Assembly: GCF_000732615.1 (NCBI RefSeq)
Contig: NZ_JPGL01000044.1
Location: 1 to 64,000, forward strand
Source of the DNA: Burkholderia paludis
GTDB taxonomy: Bacteria; Pseudomonadota; Gammaproteobacteria; Burkholderiales; Burkholderiaceae
DNA: 64,000 bases
Reading direction: 5' to 3'
The position numbers were made by a program, and so were the translations under genes. Positions 35,420-44,625 of the stretch are shown here, piece after piece. Positions within the stretch are counted from its first letter, which is position 1, and each line of letters begins with the position of its first letter. The notes below the pieces were generated by a model. That model was not told the origin of the DNA. It did not search any database and saw only the letters and a program-made list of their open reading frames with translations.

Positions 35420-35488
35420 GTCCGCGCCGCGACGGCCGCGGTCGCAACCGCAGCCCCGCAGGCGTCCGACGCGGCGCTTCCCGATGCG

Positions 35489-36163
35489 TCAGGGCCGGGC
35501 GGCGATCTCGTCGAGGTGCCACAGCAGGTCCGCCGGATCGTCGTACACGCGCAGCGCGCCGGCGCGCTCCAGTTCGTCGCTGCCGTATCCGCCCGACAGC
35601 AGCCCGACGCCGAGCGAGCGGCAGCGGCTGGCGGCGAGCATGTCCCAGATGCTGTCGCCGACGACGACCGTGTGCTCGATCGGCACGTTCAATTGCGCGG
35701 CCGCGGTCAGGAACAGGTCGGGGTCGGGCTTCGCGTACTTGACCTGGTCGCGCGTGACGACGACCTGCTTCGCGGGATCGACGCCGAGCGCCTCGAGATT
35801 GATGGCGGCCGTCTCCATCCGCCCACTGGTGGCGATCGCCCAGCGGATGCCCGCGGCCGACAGCGCGGCCAGCAGTTCGCGCGCGCCCGGCAGCGGCCGG
35901 ACCTGCGCGCGCAGCCGCTGGTACGCGGCCGCATGCAGCCGGGCCAGGCGTTCGACGCGTTCGGCGTCGAGGCTGCCCGAGGTTTCGCGCAGCAACTGAT
36001 TCAGGAACAGGCCGCCGCTCATGCCGATCTTGCGATGGATACGCCAGACCGACAACTCGATGCCTTCGGCGTCGAGCGCCTCCTTCCACGCGAGCACGTG
36101 CTGGTAGACGCTGTCGACGAGCGTGCCGTCGAGGTCGAACAGAAAGGACGTTTCAATGCGCAT
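35489..36163 (-). CDS. HAD-superfamily phosphatase
   Basis: A 224-residue haloacid-dehalogenase hydrolase of the phosphoglycolate-phosphatase/beta-phosphoglucomutase-like type. Motif I is FDLDGTLVDS (about residues 8-17, nucleophile Asp), motif II the Ser in WAIATSGRME, motif III the Lys in QVKYAKPDPDLF, and motif IV VVGDSIWDML with the Asp pair. A helical cap lies between motifs I and II (residues about 18-85). The ATG at 36163 was chosen because motif I starts right after it. It is divergent from the SotB-like gene. Substrate unknown; a sugar phosphate or phosphoglycolate is likely. Confidence 0.9.
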   Translation of the reverse strand: MRIETSFLFDLDGTLVDSVYQHVLAWKEALDAEGIELSVWRIHRKIGMSGGLFLNQLLRETSGSLDAERVERLARLHAAAYQRLRAQVRPLPGARELLAALSAAGIRWAIATSGRMETAAINLEALGVDPAKQVVVTRDQVKYAKPDPDLFLTAAAQLNVPIEHTVVVGDSIWDMLAASRCRSLGVGLLSGGYGSDELERAGALRVYDDPADLLWHLDEIAARP

Positions 36164-36357
36164 GTCGGGCTCCTGGCTCGAAAGGTTCGGAAAAATGGCT
36201 GTCGGCACATTATCGGCGCACGGCGATGTCATCGCGATGTCCCGCCTCGCCGGCGTGCGACGACGTGTCATATGCCGCTGGTACAATCGCCGCGAAGCGC
36301 CGGGCGGGATTTTCCGCGCCGGACGCGCCTCCAATCCTCGTCTCGTCGATCCCAGGT

Positions 36358-37554
36358 ATGGCAACACCGGACGCCGTCGGCTCCAGGCACGCGTGGCGGG
36401 GCGTCATCGCCCTGGCGCTGGCCGCCTTCATCTTCAACACCACCGAGTTCGTGCCCGTCGCGCTGCTCAGCGCGATCGGCGACAGCCTGCACATGCAGCC
36501 GACCGACGTCGGCCTGATGCTGACGATCTACGCGTGGGCCGTCGCGATCGTGTCGCTGCCGCTGACGCTGGTCACGCGCCACGTCGAGCGCCGCAGGCTG
36601 CTGACCGGCGCGCTGCTGGTGTTCATCGCCAGCCATGTCGTGACGGGCGTCGCCTGGAATTTCGAGGTGCTGATGGCCGGCCGCCTGGGCATCGCGTGCG
36701 CGCACGCGGTGTTCTGGTCGATCTCCGTGCCGCTGGCCGTGCGGCTCGCGCCGGTCGACCGGAAAAGCCGCGCGCTCGGCATGCTGGCGATGGGCACGTC
36801 GATCGCGATGGTCGCCGGCATTCCGCTCGGGCGCGTGATCGGCGAGGCGTTCGGCTGGCGCGTCACGTTCCTGATCATCGCGGGCGCGGCGACCGTCGCG
36901 CTGCTGCTGCTGCGCGCGACGTTGCCGATGCTGCCGAGCCAGGGCGCCGGGTCGCTCGGCAGCATCGGCGTGTTCCTGCGCAAGCCCGCGCTGGTGGCGC
37001 TGTACGCGATCACCGTGCTCGTCGTCACCGCGCACTTCACGTCGTACACGTACATCGAGCCGTTCGTCCAGAGCGTCAACCATGCGAGCGGCAGCCGGAT
37101 CACCTACGTGCTGATCCTGTTCGGCGTTGCCGGCATGCCGGCCGCGATCTGCTTCAACCGCATCTATCCGCGCGAGCCGGACAAGTTCCTGCTCGCGTCG
37201 ATCGTCACGTTGTCGGGGTGCCTGCTGATCCTGTTCCCGTGCGCGCTGAACATCGTCACGCTGTCGGTGCATACGCTGGTCTGGGGCGGGGCGATCGTCT
37301 GTTTCGGCCTCGCGATGCAGGCGTGGGTGCTGAAGCTGGCGCCGGAGGGGACCGACCTCGCGGTGTCGATCTTCTCCGGGCTGTACAACGTGGGCATCGG
37401 CGCCGGCGCATTGCTCGGCAACCATATCGCGGGCAATTTCGGGCTGCCGTGGATCGGCACCTTCGGCGGCGTGGTCGGTGCGTGCGCGGTCGGGATCGCG
37501 TGGCTCGCGTTGCGGCTTCACGCGAAACGGGAAGCGGCGGCCGCGGCGTCGTGA
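36358..37554 (+). CDS. sotB: MFS sugar/drug efflux transporter, SotB-like
   Basis: A 398-residue twelve-helix MFS transporter (DHA1 group) closest to SotB/YdeA. Marks are FIFNTTEFVPVALLSAIGD (about 24-42), where the NTTEF..V motif is typical of SotB-type exporters, then LTLVTRHVERRRLL and FSGLYNVGIGAGALLGN (C-terminal half). The ATG at 36358 follows the divergent region it shares with the HAD gene. SotB in E. coli exports arabinose/IPTG and other sugars; the real substrate here is not known. Confidence 0.88.
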   Translation: MATPDAVGSRHAWRGVIALALAAFIFNTTEFVPVALLSAIGDSLHMQPTDVGLMLTIYAWAVAIVSLPLTLVTRHVERRRLLTGALLVFIASHVVTGVAWNFEVLMAGRLGIACAHAVFWSISVPLAVRLAPVDRKSRALGMLAMGTSIAMVAGIPLGRVIGEAFGWRVTFLIIAGAATVALLLLRATLPMLPSQGAGSLGSIGVFLRKPALVALYAITVLVVTAHFTSYTYIEPFVQSVNHASGSRITYVLILFGVAGMPAAICFNRIYPREPDKFLLASIVTLSGCLLILFPCALNIVTLSVHTLVWGGAIVCFGLAMQAWVLKLAPEGTDLAVSIFSGLYNVGIGAGALLGNHIAGNFGLPWIGTFGGVVGACAVGIAWLALRLHAKREAAAAAS

Positions 37555-37988
37555 TGCCGTTCGCCGGGCCGCGCCGCACGCGTCGTGCGGCCGATTGGCC
37601 GCCGTCGGCCACGCGCGCATGCTCCGGGAAGCCGTCCGACCCGAGGCGCGCAATCACCGTCATTCTCCATTGACCGGCGTGCCTGGCCACCGGAAGACTA
37701 CGGGCGCCGAACATGGGCGACCAGGCGCGCCCGGCAAGAGCGGGTGCCCCGACTGCAACCCCGGGCCCCGGGATTGCGGCGCGGGCGGCGTGACGTCGGG
37801 GCGGACGACCAGCGATATCGACGGCATCGGCGCGCCGGCAAGCACGGCAACATGCGCGCGGCGCGGTTATCCTGCCGCGGGTGGTCGCGCCTTTGGTCGG
37901 AAGACATCCGAAATGCCGACACATTGCGACATCATCATGGTGCCGCCGCACCCGCGAGCGGCGCCCCGTATCCGACTGGAGACCCTGC
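37555..37988. other. Intergenic region with no recognised gene
   Basis: About 430 bases between the SotB-like gene and a small hypothetical gene. All open frames look like chance frames. No hairpin or operator stood out. Confidence 0.4.
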
Positions 37989-38426
37989 ATGCCGATACCC
38001 CGGATTGAAACCCGCGACGCGATGGGCGACCCCGATGTGGTCTACCTCAACCCGGACCACGTGCTGTGGATGTCGCGGCCGACCGCCGCGCAGCGGCGTC
38101 CGGACAGCACGGCCATTCGCGTGGACGACCGCGTGAAGGGCGGTGCGTTGCTGATGGCCGACGATCCGCCGGCCGCGCGACTGCTGCAGGATCTTGGCCC
38201 GTTCGTGACGGCGACGCTGGCGAATCCGTCGTCCGACTATCCGGACGGTCTCGTGCATATCCGTTCGCATGCGATCGTCAAGATCGCAACGGACGACCAC
38301 GACAAGCCGCTCGCCGAACGCACGCTCGGCTGGATCCACGTCAAGGACGGCTCGGCTTTCCGGATCGAGGACTACGCCGGCGTGGCCGCGCAATGGCAGG
38401 CGTCGATCGCGGCAGCCGGCCGCTGA
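37989..38426 (+). CDS. Hypothetical protein (145 residues)
   Basis: A soluble 145-residue protein I do not recognise. It begins MPIPRIETRDAMGDPDVVYL, has a central ARLLQDLGPFVTATLANP and a C-terminal region (LGWIHVKDGSAFRIEDYAGV, then QWQASIAAAGR). The ATG at 37989 is the most likely start, since upstream in-frame sequence is Cys/Arg-rich noise. It stands alone between the SotB-like gene and the catechol/benzoate region. Function unknown. Confidence 0.65.
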   Translation: MPIPRIETRDAMGDPDVVYLNPDHVLWMSRPTAAQRRPDSTAIRVDDRVKGGALLMADDPPAARLLQDLGPFVTATLANPSSDYPDGLVHIRSHAIVKIATDDHDKPLAERTLGWIHVKDGSAFRIEDYAGVAAQWQASIAAAGR

Positions 38427-38721
38427 CCGCCGACCACGACCACGACCACGACTGCGCGCCCGCGTTTTTGCGTCGTTGCGAGCGGGCGGACGCGTCGCCA
38501 TTCCCGTCGGGCACCCCCGGCGATCCATCAGGAAAACCCTGATGCGACCCGATGCGGCAGCGCTTTCACGCGCTGATCGACGCTGCTGCAGCCTCCCTCC
38601 CGACCGTCGGCGGCCGGCGCATGCCGGTTTGCCGTTCCCCCTGATCCGGCATGGCTTCCAGGCGTTATTGCCTGTCATGTCGGGTATGGAAAATGACGAT
38701 ATTTACCGGCTATCTCTTATT

Positions 38722-38744
38722 TTCAATACCTGAGTGGTATTGAA
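38722..38744. promoter_or_regulatory. BenM/CatM-type operator upstream of the cat/ben operon
   Basis: A perfect inverted repeat with 9-base arms TTCAATACC and GGTATTGAA around TGAGT. It contains ATAC-N7-GTAT, the consensus for the LysR regulators BenM and CatM (Acinetobacter) and CatR. A second half-site GTAT occurs at 38759-38762, two helical turns downstream. It lies about 43 bases before a -10-like TATAAA. No LysR gene is next to it in this window. Confidence 0.8.
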
Positions 38745-38761
38745 TTGACTGCCTAAAAGTA

Positions 38762-38792
38762 TTGGACGCTCCATCTGGCCGACACGTATAAA
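38762..38792 (+). promoter_or_regulatory. Candidate promoter of the cat/ben operon
   Basis: TTGGAC at 38762-38767 and TATAAA at 38787-38792, 19 bases apart, slightly long, as often seen for promoters needing a LysR activator. It directly follows the BenM/CatM-type operator and its second half-site. It would read the catB remnant and then catA-benABCD. Confidence 0.5.
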
Positions 38793-38825
38793 TCGGCTCA
38801 AGAACTTCACCTCACGGCGTGCTCC

Positions 38826-39158
38826 ATGTCTTCCGTCACCCTCGAACGCATCGAAATCCGCCTCGTCGACCGGCCGGCGATCGGTCCGCACTCGCTGCCG
38901 GTCGCCACGAGGCGTGAAGGCGCGTTCGGCACGGCGGCATCCGCACACCGGTTCGCGCGTGTCGCGAACCGGCCGGGGCGCAGCGAACCGTTCGGGCCGC
39001 TGCCGATCATCGAAGCGATCCCGACGCGGCCGCGCGAAAACAGCGCCTTCGAGCCGACCGTACCGACCGTACTGGCCGGTTCCGGTCCCGGCATCGAACC
39101 CGACGAAGCGAAAGCCAGATGCTTCACCGGCGACGGGCTGACGAAAGTCGCCCGATAG
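38826..39158 (+). pseudogene. catB: Internally deleted remnant of catB (muconate cycloisomerase)
   Basis: The open frame encodes 110 residues instead of the usual roughly 370. The first 28 or so (MSSVTLERIEIRLVDRP, then PHSLPVAT) match the N-terminus of CatB. From about residue 32 (EGAFGTAASAHRF, then EPFGPL and PGIEPDEA) it matches the C-terminal tail of CatB (E.SIGT.ASAH.F, ELFGPL, PGLG...DE). The whole catalytic barrel, including the metal ligands and lysines, is missing, while reading frame, start and stop are kept. It lies between the BenM-type promoter and catA, where catB stands in related clusters. It cannot be an active cycloisomerase; another catB must exist elsewhere if catechol is degraded. 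Confidence 0.75.
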
Positions 39159-39209
39159 CGCGAACCCGGCAAAGACCGTCATTCCCCCAATACACGTGGA
39201 GACACCATC

Positions 39210-40145
39210 ATGAGCGTCAAGGTTTTCGATACCAGGGAAGTCCAGGACCTGCTGAGGGCCGCGTCGAACGCGGACGGCAGCGGCGGCCACGCGCGCACGC
39301 AGCAGATCGTGCTGCGCCTGCTCGGCGACCTGTTCAAGGCGATCGACGATCTCGACATCACGCCCGACGAGGTGTGGGCGGGCGTCAACTACCTGAACCG
39401 GCTCGGCCAGGACGGCGAGGCGGCGCTGCTCGCGGCGGGCCTCGGTCTCGAGAAGTATCTCGACATCCGCATGGATGCCGAGGACGAGGCGAACGGCCTT
39501 GCCGGCGGCACGCCGCGCACGATCGAGGGGCCGCTGTATGTGGCGGGCGCGCCGGTGCGCGACGGCGTGTCGAGAATCGACCTCGACGCGGACGACGACG
39601 CGGGCCCGCTCGCGATCCACGGCACGGTGACCGGCCTCGACGGCGAGCCCGTCGCGGGCGCGCTGGTCGAATGCTGGCACGCGAACTCGAAGGGCTTCTA
39701 TTCGCACTTCGACCCGACCGGCGCGCAGACCGACTTCAACCTGCGCGGCGCGGTGAGGACCGGCGCGGACGGCCGGTACGCATTCCACACGCTGATGCCG
39801 GTCGGCTACGGCTGCCCGCCGCAGGGCGCGACGCAGCAGTTGCTGAACGACCTCGGCCGCCACGGCAACCGTCCCGCGCACGTGCACTTCTTCGTCGGCA
39901 GCGACGATCACCGCAAGCTGACGACGCAATTCAACATCGACGGCGATCCGCTGATCTGGGATGACTTCGCGTATGCGACGCGCGAGGCGCTGATTCCGCC
40001 CGTCGTCGACAGGACCGGCGGCACGGCGCTCGGCATGAAGGCCGATGCGTACCGGGACATCGAGTTCAACGTCGTGCTGACGCCGCTGGTACAGGGCAAG
40101 GACAACCAGATCGTCCACCGCCTGCGCGCGGCCGCGACGGCGTAA
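39210..40145 (+). CDS. catA: Catechol 1,2-dioxygenase
   Basis: A 311-residue intradiol dioxygenase that cleaves catechol to cis,cis-muconate using non-heme Fe(III). The N-terminal helical dimerisation domain (residues about 1-105) is followed by the beta-sandwich. Iron ligands are Tyr in EGPLYVAGAP, Tyr in SKGFYSHFDP and the two His in RPAHVHFFVG and HRKLTTQFNI region. ALVECWHANSKGFYSHFD is the family signature. It is followed by benABCD on the same strand, so benzoate-derived catechol is cleaved by this enzyme. A GGAGA ribosome site precedes the ATG at 39210. Confidence 0.96.
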   Translation: MSVKVFDTREVQDLLRAASNADGSGGHARTQQIVLRLLGDLFKAIDDLDITPDEVWAGVNYLNRLGQDGEAALLAAGLGLEKYLDIRMDAEDEANGLAGGTPRTIEGPLYVAGAPVRDGVSRIDLDADDDAGPLAIHGTVTGLDGEPVAGALVECWHANSKGFYSHFDPTGAQTDFNLRGAVRTGADGRYAFHTLMPVGYGCPPQGATQQLLNDLGRHGNRPAHVHFFVGSDDHRKLTTQFNIDGDPLIWDDFAYATREALIPPVVDRTGGTALGMKADAYRDIEFNVVLTPLVQGKDNQIVHRLRAAATA

Positions 40146-40253
40146 CCGCCCGACGGCGCGGCTGCGCCGCCGCCGGCCGGGTTTCCGCGAGATTCAACCG
40201 ATACCGATGCGAGCGTGCTTGCAGGACGCGGCACGCGCATGGGAGGAGCCAAC

Positions 40254-41612
40254 ATGTCCGCCATTCTCGAACGAGCCAACGAACTGGATCACCTGCTTGC
40301 CACTGCCGTGCAGGATGACAAGGAGGCCGGCGTATTCCGCTGCCGCCGCGACATCTTCACCCACGAGGAACTGTACGAACTGGAGATGAAGCACATCTTC
40401 GAGCGCAACTGGGTGTACCTCGCGCACGAAAGCCAGATTCCCGGCAACAACGACTACTACACGACGTGGATCGGCCGCCAGCCGATCGTCATCACGCGCG
40501 ACAAGACCGGCGAGCTGCACGCGGTCGTCAATGCGTGCGCCCACAAGGGGGCGATGCTGTGCCGCCGCAAGCACGGCAACAAGGGCAGCTTTACGTGCCC
40601 GTTCCACGGCTGGACGTTCTCGAACACCGGCAAGCTGCTGAAGGTGAAGGACGAGAAGACGACCGAGTATCCGGTGCAGTTCAACACGCACGGGTCGCAC
40701 GACCTGAAGAAGGTCGCGCGCTTCGAGAGCTATCGCGGCTTCCTGTTCGGCAGTCTCAGCGCTGACGTGCAGCCGCTCGAGGACTATCTCGGCGAGACGC
40801 GCGTGATCATCGACCAGATCGTCGACCAGGCGCCGGACGGGCTCGAGGTGCTGCGCGGCAACTCGTCCTACATCTACGAAGGCAACTGGAAGATGCAGAT
40901 GGAGAACGGGTGCGACGGCTACCACGTCAGCACCGTGCACTGGAACTACGCGGCGACGATGGGCCGCCGCAAGGAGGACGGCACCAAGGCCGTCGATGCG
41001 AACAGCTGGAGCAAGTCGGTCGCGGGCGTGTACGGGTTCGACAACGGCCACATCCTGCTGTGGACGCAGACGATGAACCCGGAGGTGCGGCCGGTGTATC
41101 GGCATCGCGACGAGATCAGGGCGCGCGTGGGCGAGGTGCAGGCCGACTTCATCGTCAACCAGACGCGCAACCTGTGCGTGTACCCGAACGTGTTCCTGAT
41201 GGACCAGTTCAGCACGCAGATCCGCGTGGTGCGGCCGCTCGGCGTCGACAGGACCGAGGTCACGATCTTCTGTTTCGCGCCGAAGGGCGAGAGCGAGGCC
41301 GACCGCACGACGCGCATTCGCCAGTACGAGGATTTCTTCAACGTGACGGGCATGGGCACGGCCGACGACCTGGAGGAGTTCCGGGCCTGCCAGGCCGGCT
41401 ACGCGGGCATCACGGCGATGTGGAACGACCTGTCGCGCGGCGCGCCGCTGTGGGTCGACGGCCCGGACGAGAACGCGAGGAGGATGGGGCTGAACCCGCG
41501 CATCTCGGGCGAGCGCAGCGAGGACGAAGGGCTGTTCGTGAGCCAGCACGAACACTGGGTGAACGTGATGCGCGACGCGCTGAAGCAGGAACGCGGCGAG
41601 GTGGCGGCATGA
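40254..41612 (+). CDS. benA: Benzoate 1,2-dioxygenase, large (alpha) subunit
   Basis: A 452-residue ring-hydroxylating oxygenase alpha subunit. The Rieske ligands are CAH in [10 protein letters not shown] and CPFH in FTCPFHGW (about residues 96-121). The mononuclear iron site is in [15 protein letters not shown] with His, His and a later Asp. It dihydroxylates benzoate with the BenB and BenC partners. I chose the ATG at 40254, just after GGAGGAG, over an in-frame one at 40215. Its stop overlaps the benB start (ATGA). Confidence 0.96.
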   Translation: MSAILERANELDHLLATAVQDDKEAGVFRCRRDIFTHEELYELEMKHIFERNWVYLAHESQIPGNNDYYTTWIGRQPIVITRDKTGELHAVVNACAHKGAMLCRRKHGNKGSFTCPFHGWTFSNTGKLLKVKDEKTTEYPVQFNTHGSHDLKKVARFESYRGFLFGSLSADVQPLEDYLGETRVIIDQIVDQAPDGLEVLRGNSSYIYEGNWKMQMENGCDGYHVSTVHWNYAATMGRRKEDGTKAVDANSWSKSVAGVYGFDNGHILLWTQTMNPEVRPVYRHRDEIRARVGEVQADFIVNQTRNLCVYPNVFLMDQFSTQIRVVRPLGVDRTEVTIFCFAPKGESEADRTTRIRQYEDFFNVTGMGTADDLEEFRACQAGYAGITAMWNDLSRGAPLWVDGPDENARRMGLNPRISGERSEDEGLFVSQHEHWVNVMRDALKQERGEVAA

Positions 41613-42097
41613 GCGTCGATTACCGGACTGTCTGCGCCGCGCTGTACCGCGAAGCGCGCCTGCTCGACGATCGCCAGTGGGACGACTGGCTGACCTGCTA
41701 CACGGAAGATGTCACGTACTGGATGCCCGCGTGGGACGACGACGACCGGCCGACCGACGATCCGCAAAGCCAGATCTCGCTGATGTATTACGCGGACCGG
41801 GGCGGCCTCGAGGATCGCGTGTTCCGGATCAAGACCGAGCGCAGCGGCGCGTCGACGCCCGAGCCGCGCACGAGCCACAACGTGACGAATGTGGAAGTGC
41901 TGGCCGAGCGCGACGACGAAGTGGACGTGCGCTACAACTTCCACACGCTGAACCATCGTTACCGCGTCACCGACCACTTCTTCGGCACGATGTTCGTCAC
42001 GTTGCGCAAGGCGGGAGATGCGCTGCTGATCTCGTCCAAGAAGATCGTCTTGAAGAACGACTACATCCGGCAGGTGCTCGACGTCTATCACGTCTGA
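41609..42097 (+). CDS. benB: Benzoate 1,2-dioxygenase, small (beta) subunit
   Basis: A 162-residue beta subunit of the ring-hydroxylating dioxygenase (SnoaL-like cone fold). Typical segments are [18 protein letters not shown] (about 11-28), [12 protein letters not shown] and [18 protein letters not shown]. It overlaps benA by four bases, indicating coupled translation for equal subunit supply. It has no cofactor of its own and helps hold the alpha3beta3 complex together. Confidence 0.95.
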   Translation: MSVDYRTVCAALYREARLLDDRQWDDWLTCYTEDVTYWMPAWDDDDRPTDDPQSQISLMYYADRGGLEDRVFRIKTERSGASTPEPRTSHNVTNVEVLAERDDEVDVRYNFHTLNHRYRVTDHFFGTMFVTLRKAGDALLISSKKIVLKNDYIRQVLDVYHV

Positions 42098-42138
42098 CGC
42101 CCGTCCGTCTTGTCATGAAAGGAAGTGGAGGCGATGCC

Positions 42139-43161
42139 ATGTCCAGCTACACGATTGCACTGAATTTCGAGGACGGGGTGACCCGCTTCATCGACTGCCG
42201 GGCCGGCGAGAAAGTCCTCGACGCCGCGTTCCGCGCGAAGATCAACCTGCCGATGGATTGTTCCGACGGCGTGTGCGGCACCTGCAAGTGCCGCGCCGAA
42301 AGCGGCCGCTACGACCTCGGCGACGACTACATCGACGACGCGCTCACCGAGGACGAGAAGGACGGCGGCCTCGTGCTGACCTGCCAGATGGTGCCGCACA
42401 GCGATTGCGTGATCGCGGTGCCGACGTCGTCGGTCGCGTGCAAGACCGGGCAAAGCGGTTTTGCCGCGACGGTGACGAAGGTCGAGCCGCACAACGACGC
42501 GGCCGTCGTGCTCGAACTCGACGTCGGCGCGGCCGCGCCCGTGTTTCTGCCGGGCCAGTACGTGAACATCGACGTGCCCGCGAGCGGCCAGCATCGCTCG
42601 TATTCGTTCTCGTCCGCGCCGGCCGACGCAAGGGTGAGCTTCCTGATCAAGAAGATCCCCGGCGGCGTGATGAGCACGTGGCTCGAATCGGCGCGGCCCG
42701 GCGACACGCTGGAACTGCACGGGCCGCTCGGCAGCTTCTATCTGCGCGACGTGCAGCGGCCGCTGCTGTTCCTCGCGGGCGGCACGGGCCTCGCGCCGTT
42801 CCTGTCGATGCTCGAGGTGCTGGCGCGCGGCGGGTCGCAGCAGAAGGTGCACCTGATCTACGGCGTAACGCGCGACCTCGATCTCGTGCTGGTCGATGCG
42901 ATCGAAGCGTATGCGGCGAAGCTGCCGAACTTCAGTTTCGCGACGGTCGTGGCCGATGCGGAATCGAACCACCCGCGCAAGGGCTGGGTCACGCAGCACA
43001 TTCCGGCCGATGCGCTGAACGACGGCGACGTCGACGTGTACCTGTGCGGCCCGCCGCCGATGGTCGACGCGGTGCGCCGGTACTTCGACGACGAAGGCGT
43101 GAAGCCGAACAGCTTCCACTACGAGAAGTTCACGCCCAACGTCACGGCAAAGGCGGCATGA
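42139..43161 (+). CDS. benC: Benzoate 1,2-dioxygenase electron-transfer reductase
   Basis: A 340-residue reductase with an N-terminal plant-type [2Fe-2S] ferredoxin domain (DCSDGVCGTCKC at about residues 37-48 and a fourth Cys in LVLTCQM), followed by an FAD-binding domain (RSYSFSSAP at about 154-162) and an NAD-binding domain (LFLAGGTGLAPFLSML, then YLCGPPPMVDAV). It moves electrons from NADH to the BenAB oxygenase. The ATG at 42139 fits the family N-terminus. It ends four bases inside benD (ATGA overlap). Confidence 0.96.
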   Translation: MSSYTIALNFEDGVTRFIDCRAGEKVLDAAFRAKINLPMDCSDGVCGTCKCRAESGRYDLGDDYIDDALTEDEKDGGLVLTCQMVPHSDCVIAVPTSSVACKTGQSGFAATVTKVEPHNDAAVVLELDVGAAAPVFLPGQYVNIDVPASGQHRSYSFSSAPADARVSFLIKKIPGGVMSTWLESARPGDTLELHGPLGSFYLRDVQRPLLFLAGGTGLAPFLSMLEVLARGGSQQKVHLIYGVTRDLDLVLVDAIEAYAAKLPNFSFATVVADAESNHPRKGWVTQHIPADALNDGDVDVYLCGPPPMVDAVRRYFDDEGVKPNSFHYEKFTPNVTAKAA

Positions 43162-43934
43162 CCATGCAACGATTCTCGGGCAAGGTCGTCGTCGTCACCG
43201 GCGCGGCGCAGGGCATCGGTCGCGGCGTCGCGCTGCGCGCGGCGGCCGAGGGCGGCAGGGTGCTGTTCGTCGATCGCGCGGATTTCGTCGCCGACGTGGC
43301 CGCCGAAGCGGCGCACGGCGATACGGCGGGATGCGTCGCGGATCTCGAAACCTACGAAGGCGCGCATGCGGCGATCGCGTGCGCGGTGCAGACGTTCGGC
43401 GGTATCGACATCCTGATCAACGGGGTCGGCGGCGCGATCCGGATGCGGCCGTTCGCGGAATTCGAACCGGCGCAGATCGACGCGGAAATCCGCCGCTCGC
43501 TGATGCCGACGCTCTACACGTGCCACGCGGCGCTGCCGCACCTGCTCGCGCGCGGCGGCGGCACGATCGTCAACGTGTCGTCGAACGCGACGCGCGGCAT
43601 CCGCCGCGTGCCGTACTCGGCCGCGAAAGGCGGCGTCAATGCGCTGACGCAGGCACTCGCGATGGAATACGCGGAACACAACATCCGCGTCGTCGCGACC
43701 GCGCCGGGCGGCACCAGCGCGCCGCCGCGCCGCGTGCCGCGCAACGCGGCCGGCGACAGCGAGCAGGAGCAGGCGTGGATGGCCGAGGCCGTGCGGCAGG
43801 TGACCGACTCGACGTTCCTCAAGCGCTACGGCAGCCTCGACGAGCAGATCGCGCCGATCCTGTTCCTCGCGTCCGACGAGGCGAGCTACATCACCGGTAC
43901 CGTCCTGCCGGTCGCGGGCGGCGATACGGGTTGA
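43158..43934 (+). CDS. benD: cis-1,2-dihydroxybenzoate (benzoate diol) dehydrogenase
   Basis: A 258-residue short-chain dehydrogenase. The Rossmann motif TGAAQGIGRG (about residues 14-23), the NAG-like LINGVGG and the catalytic YxxxK in PYSAAKGG (about 151-158) with its preceding Ser are all present. It oxidises the benzoate cis-diol and decarboxylates it to catechol, which CatA then cleaves. The start at 43158 overlaps the benC stop. It is the last gene of the coupled ben run. Confidence 0.95.
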   Translation: MTMQRFSGKVVVVTGAAQGIGRGVALRAAAEGGRVLFVDRADFVADVAAEAAHGDTAGCVADLETYEGAHAAIACAVQTFGGIDILINGVGGAIRMRPFAEFEPAQIDAEIRRSLMPTLYTCHAALPHLLARGGGTIVNVSSNATRGIRRVPYSAAKGGVNALTQALAMEYAEHNIRVVATAPGGTSAPPRRVPRNAAGDSEQEQAWMAEAVRQVTDSTFLKRYGSLDEQIAPILFLASDEASYITGTVLPVAGGDTG

Positions 43935-44006
43935 GCGGCGCGCCGCCTGCCGTCATTCATCGACAACCAGACGGCCGGCGCACCGGCGCCGGCCACGGAG
44001 ACCCTC

Positions 44007-44405
44007 ATGCATGAACGCAAGGCCGTCGTTCCGGCGGGAATGGAAGCGGTGTACGAGACGATCGGCTACGCGCCCGGCCTGCTGGTCGGCGATACGCTGT
44101 ACGTGTCCGGCCAGATCGGCCGCGATGCCGGAATGCGCCTGGTCGAGGCGCGCGAGGCGCAGATCGTGCAGGCGTTCGAAAACCTGAAGCGCGTGCTGGA
44201 AGCGGCCGGCGCATCGTTCGCCGACGTGGTCGACCTGATGAGCTTTCACACCGACCTGCGCGACCTGGCGCTGTTCATGCAGGTGCGCGACCGCTACCTC
44301 GATGCCCACCCGAAGCCGGCGTGGACGGCGGTCGGCGCGCACATGCTGGGCGGCGCGCCGGGTTATGTCGTCGAAATCAAGGCAGTGGCCGTGCTGCGGG
44401 CGTGA
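44007..44405 (+). CDS. RidA-family protein downstream of benD
   Basis: A 132-residue Rid-superfamily protein with LLVGDTLYVSGQIGRDAGM (about 25-43), QAFENLKRVLEAAGASFADVVD and a C-terminal VVEIKAVAVLRA. The carboxylate-binding arginine of classic RidA is missing (PAWTAVGAH in place of PARSCVEVA), so it belongs to a different Rid subgroup. It begins 72 bases after benD and may be in the same operon. Its role could be hydrolysis of a reactive pathway intermediate; the ben pathway itself does not need it. Confidence 0.85.
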   Translation: MHERKAVVPAGMEAVYETIGYAPGLLVGDTLYVSGQIGRDAGMRLVEAREAQIVQAFENLKRVLEAAGASFADVVDLMSFHTDLRDLALFMQVRDRYLDAHPKPAWTAVGAHMLGGAPGYVVEIKAVAVLRA

Positions 44406-44625
44406 TGCGCGTCGACGGGCGGGTTGTCTGACGCGCCGCGGGGCGGCACGCCGGCGTCCTCCCGACGCGTAACGACCGGCCGCACTGCGCGGGGCCATCC
44501 TGACGAAGCGCTTTCGGATCCGCGTTTGCGCAAGGCGCCGCGCTGCGGTCAGCGACAAGTCGCGCGAGTTCGTTTATGGTGCGAGGAATTGCAGCGCCGT
44601 TCCCTTCTTCCGTCGAGAATCCGCG

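Noticed and set aside
38431-38452. Short CGACCA repeat (three to four units) just after the 145-residue hypothetical gene
   Set aside because: Too short and simple to call a meaningful repeat; likely chance in GC-rich DNA.
43935-43946. 12-base palindrome GCGGCGCGCCGC just after benD
   Set aside because: No loop and no T-run, so it is not a usable terminator; such palindromes are expected by chance at this GC content.
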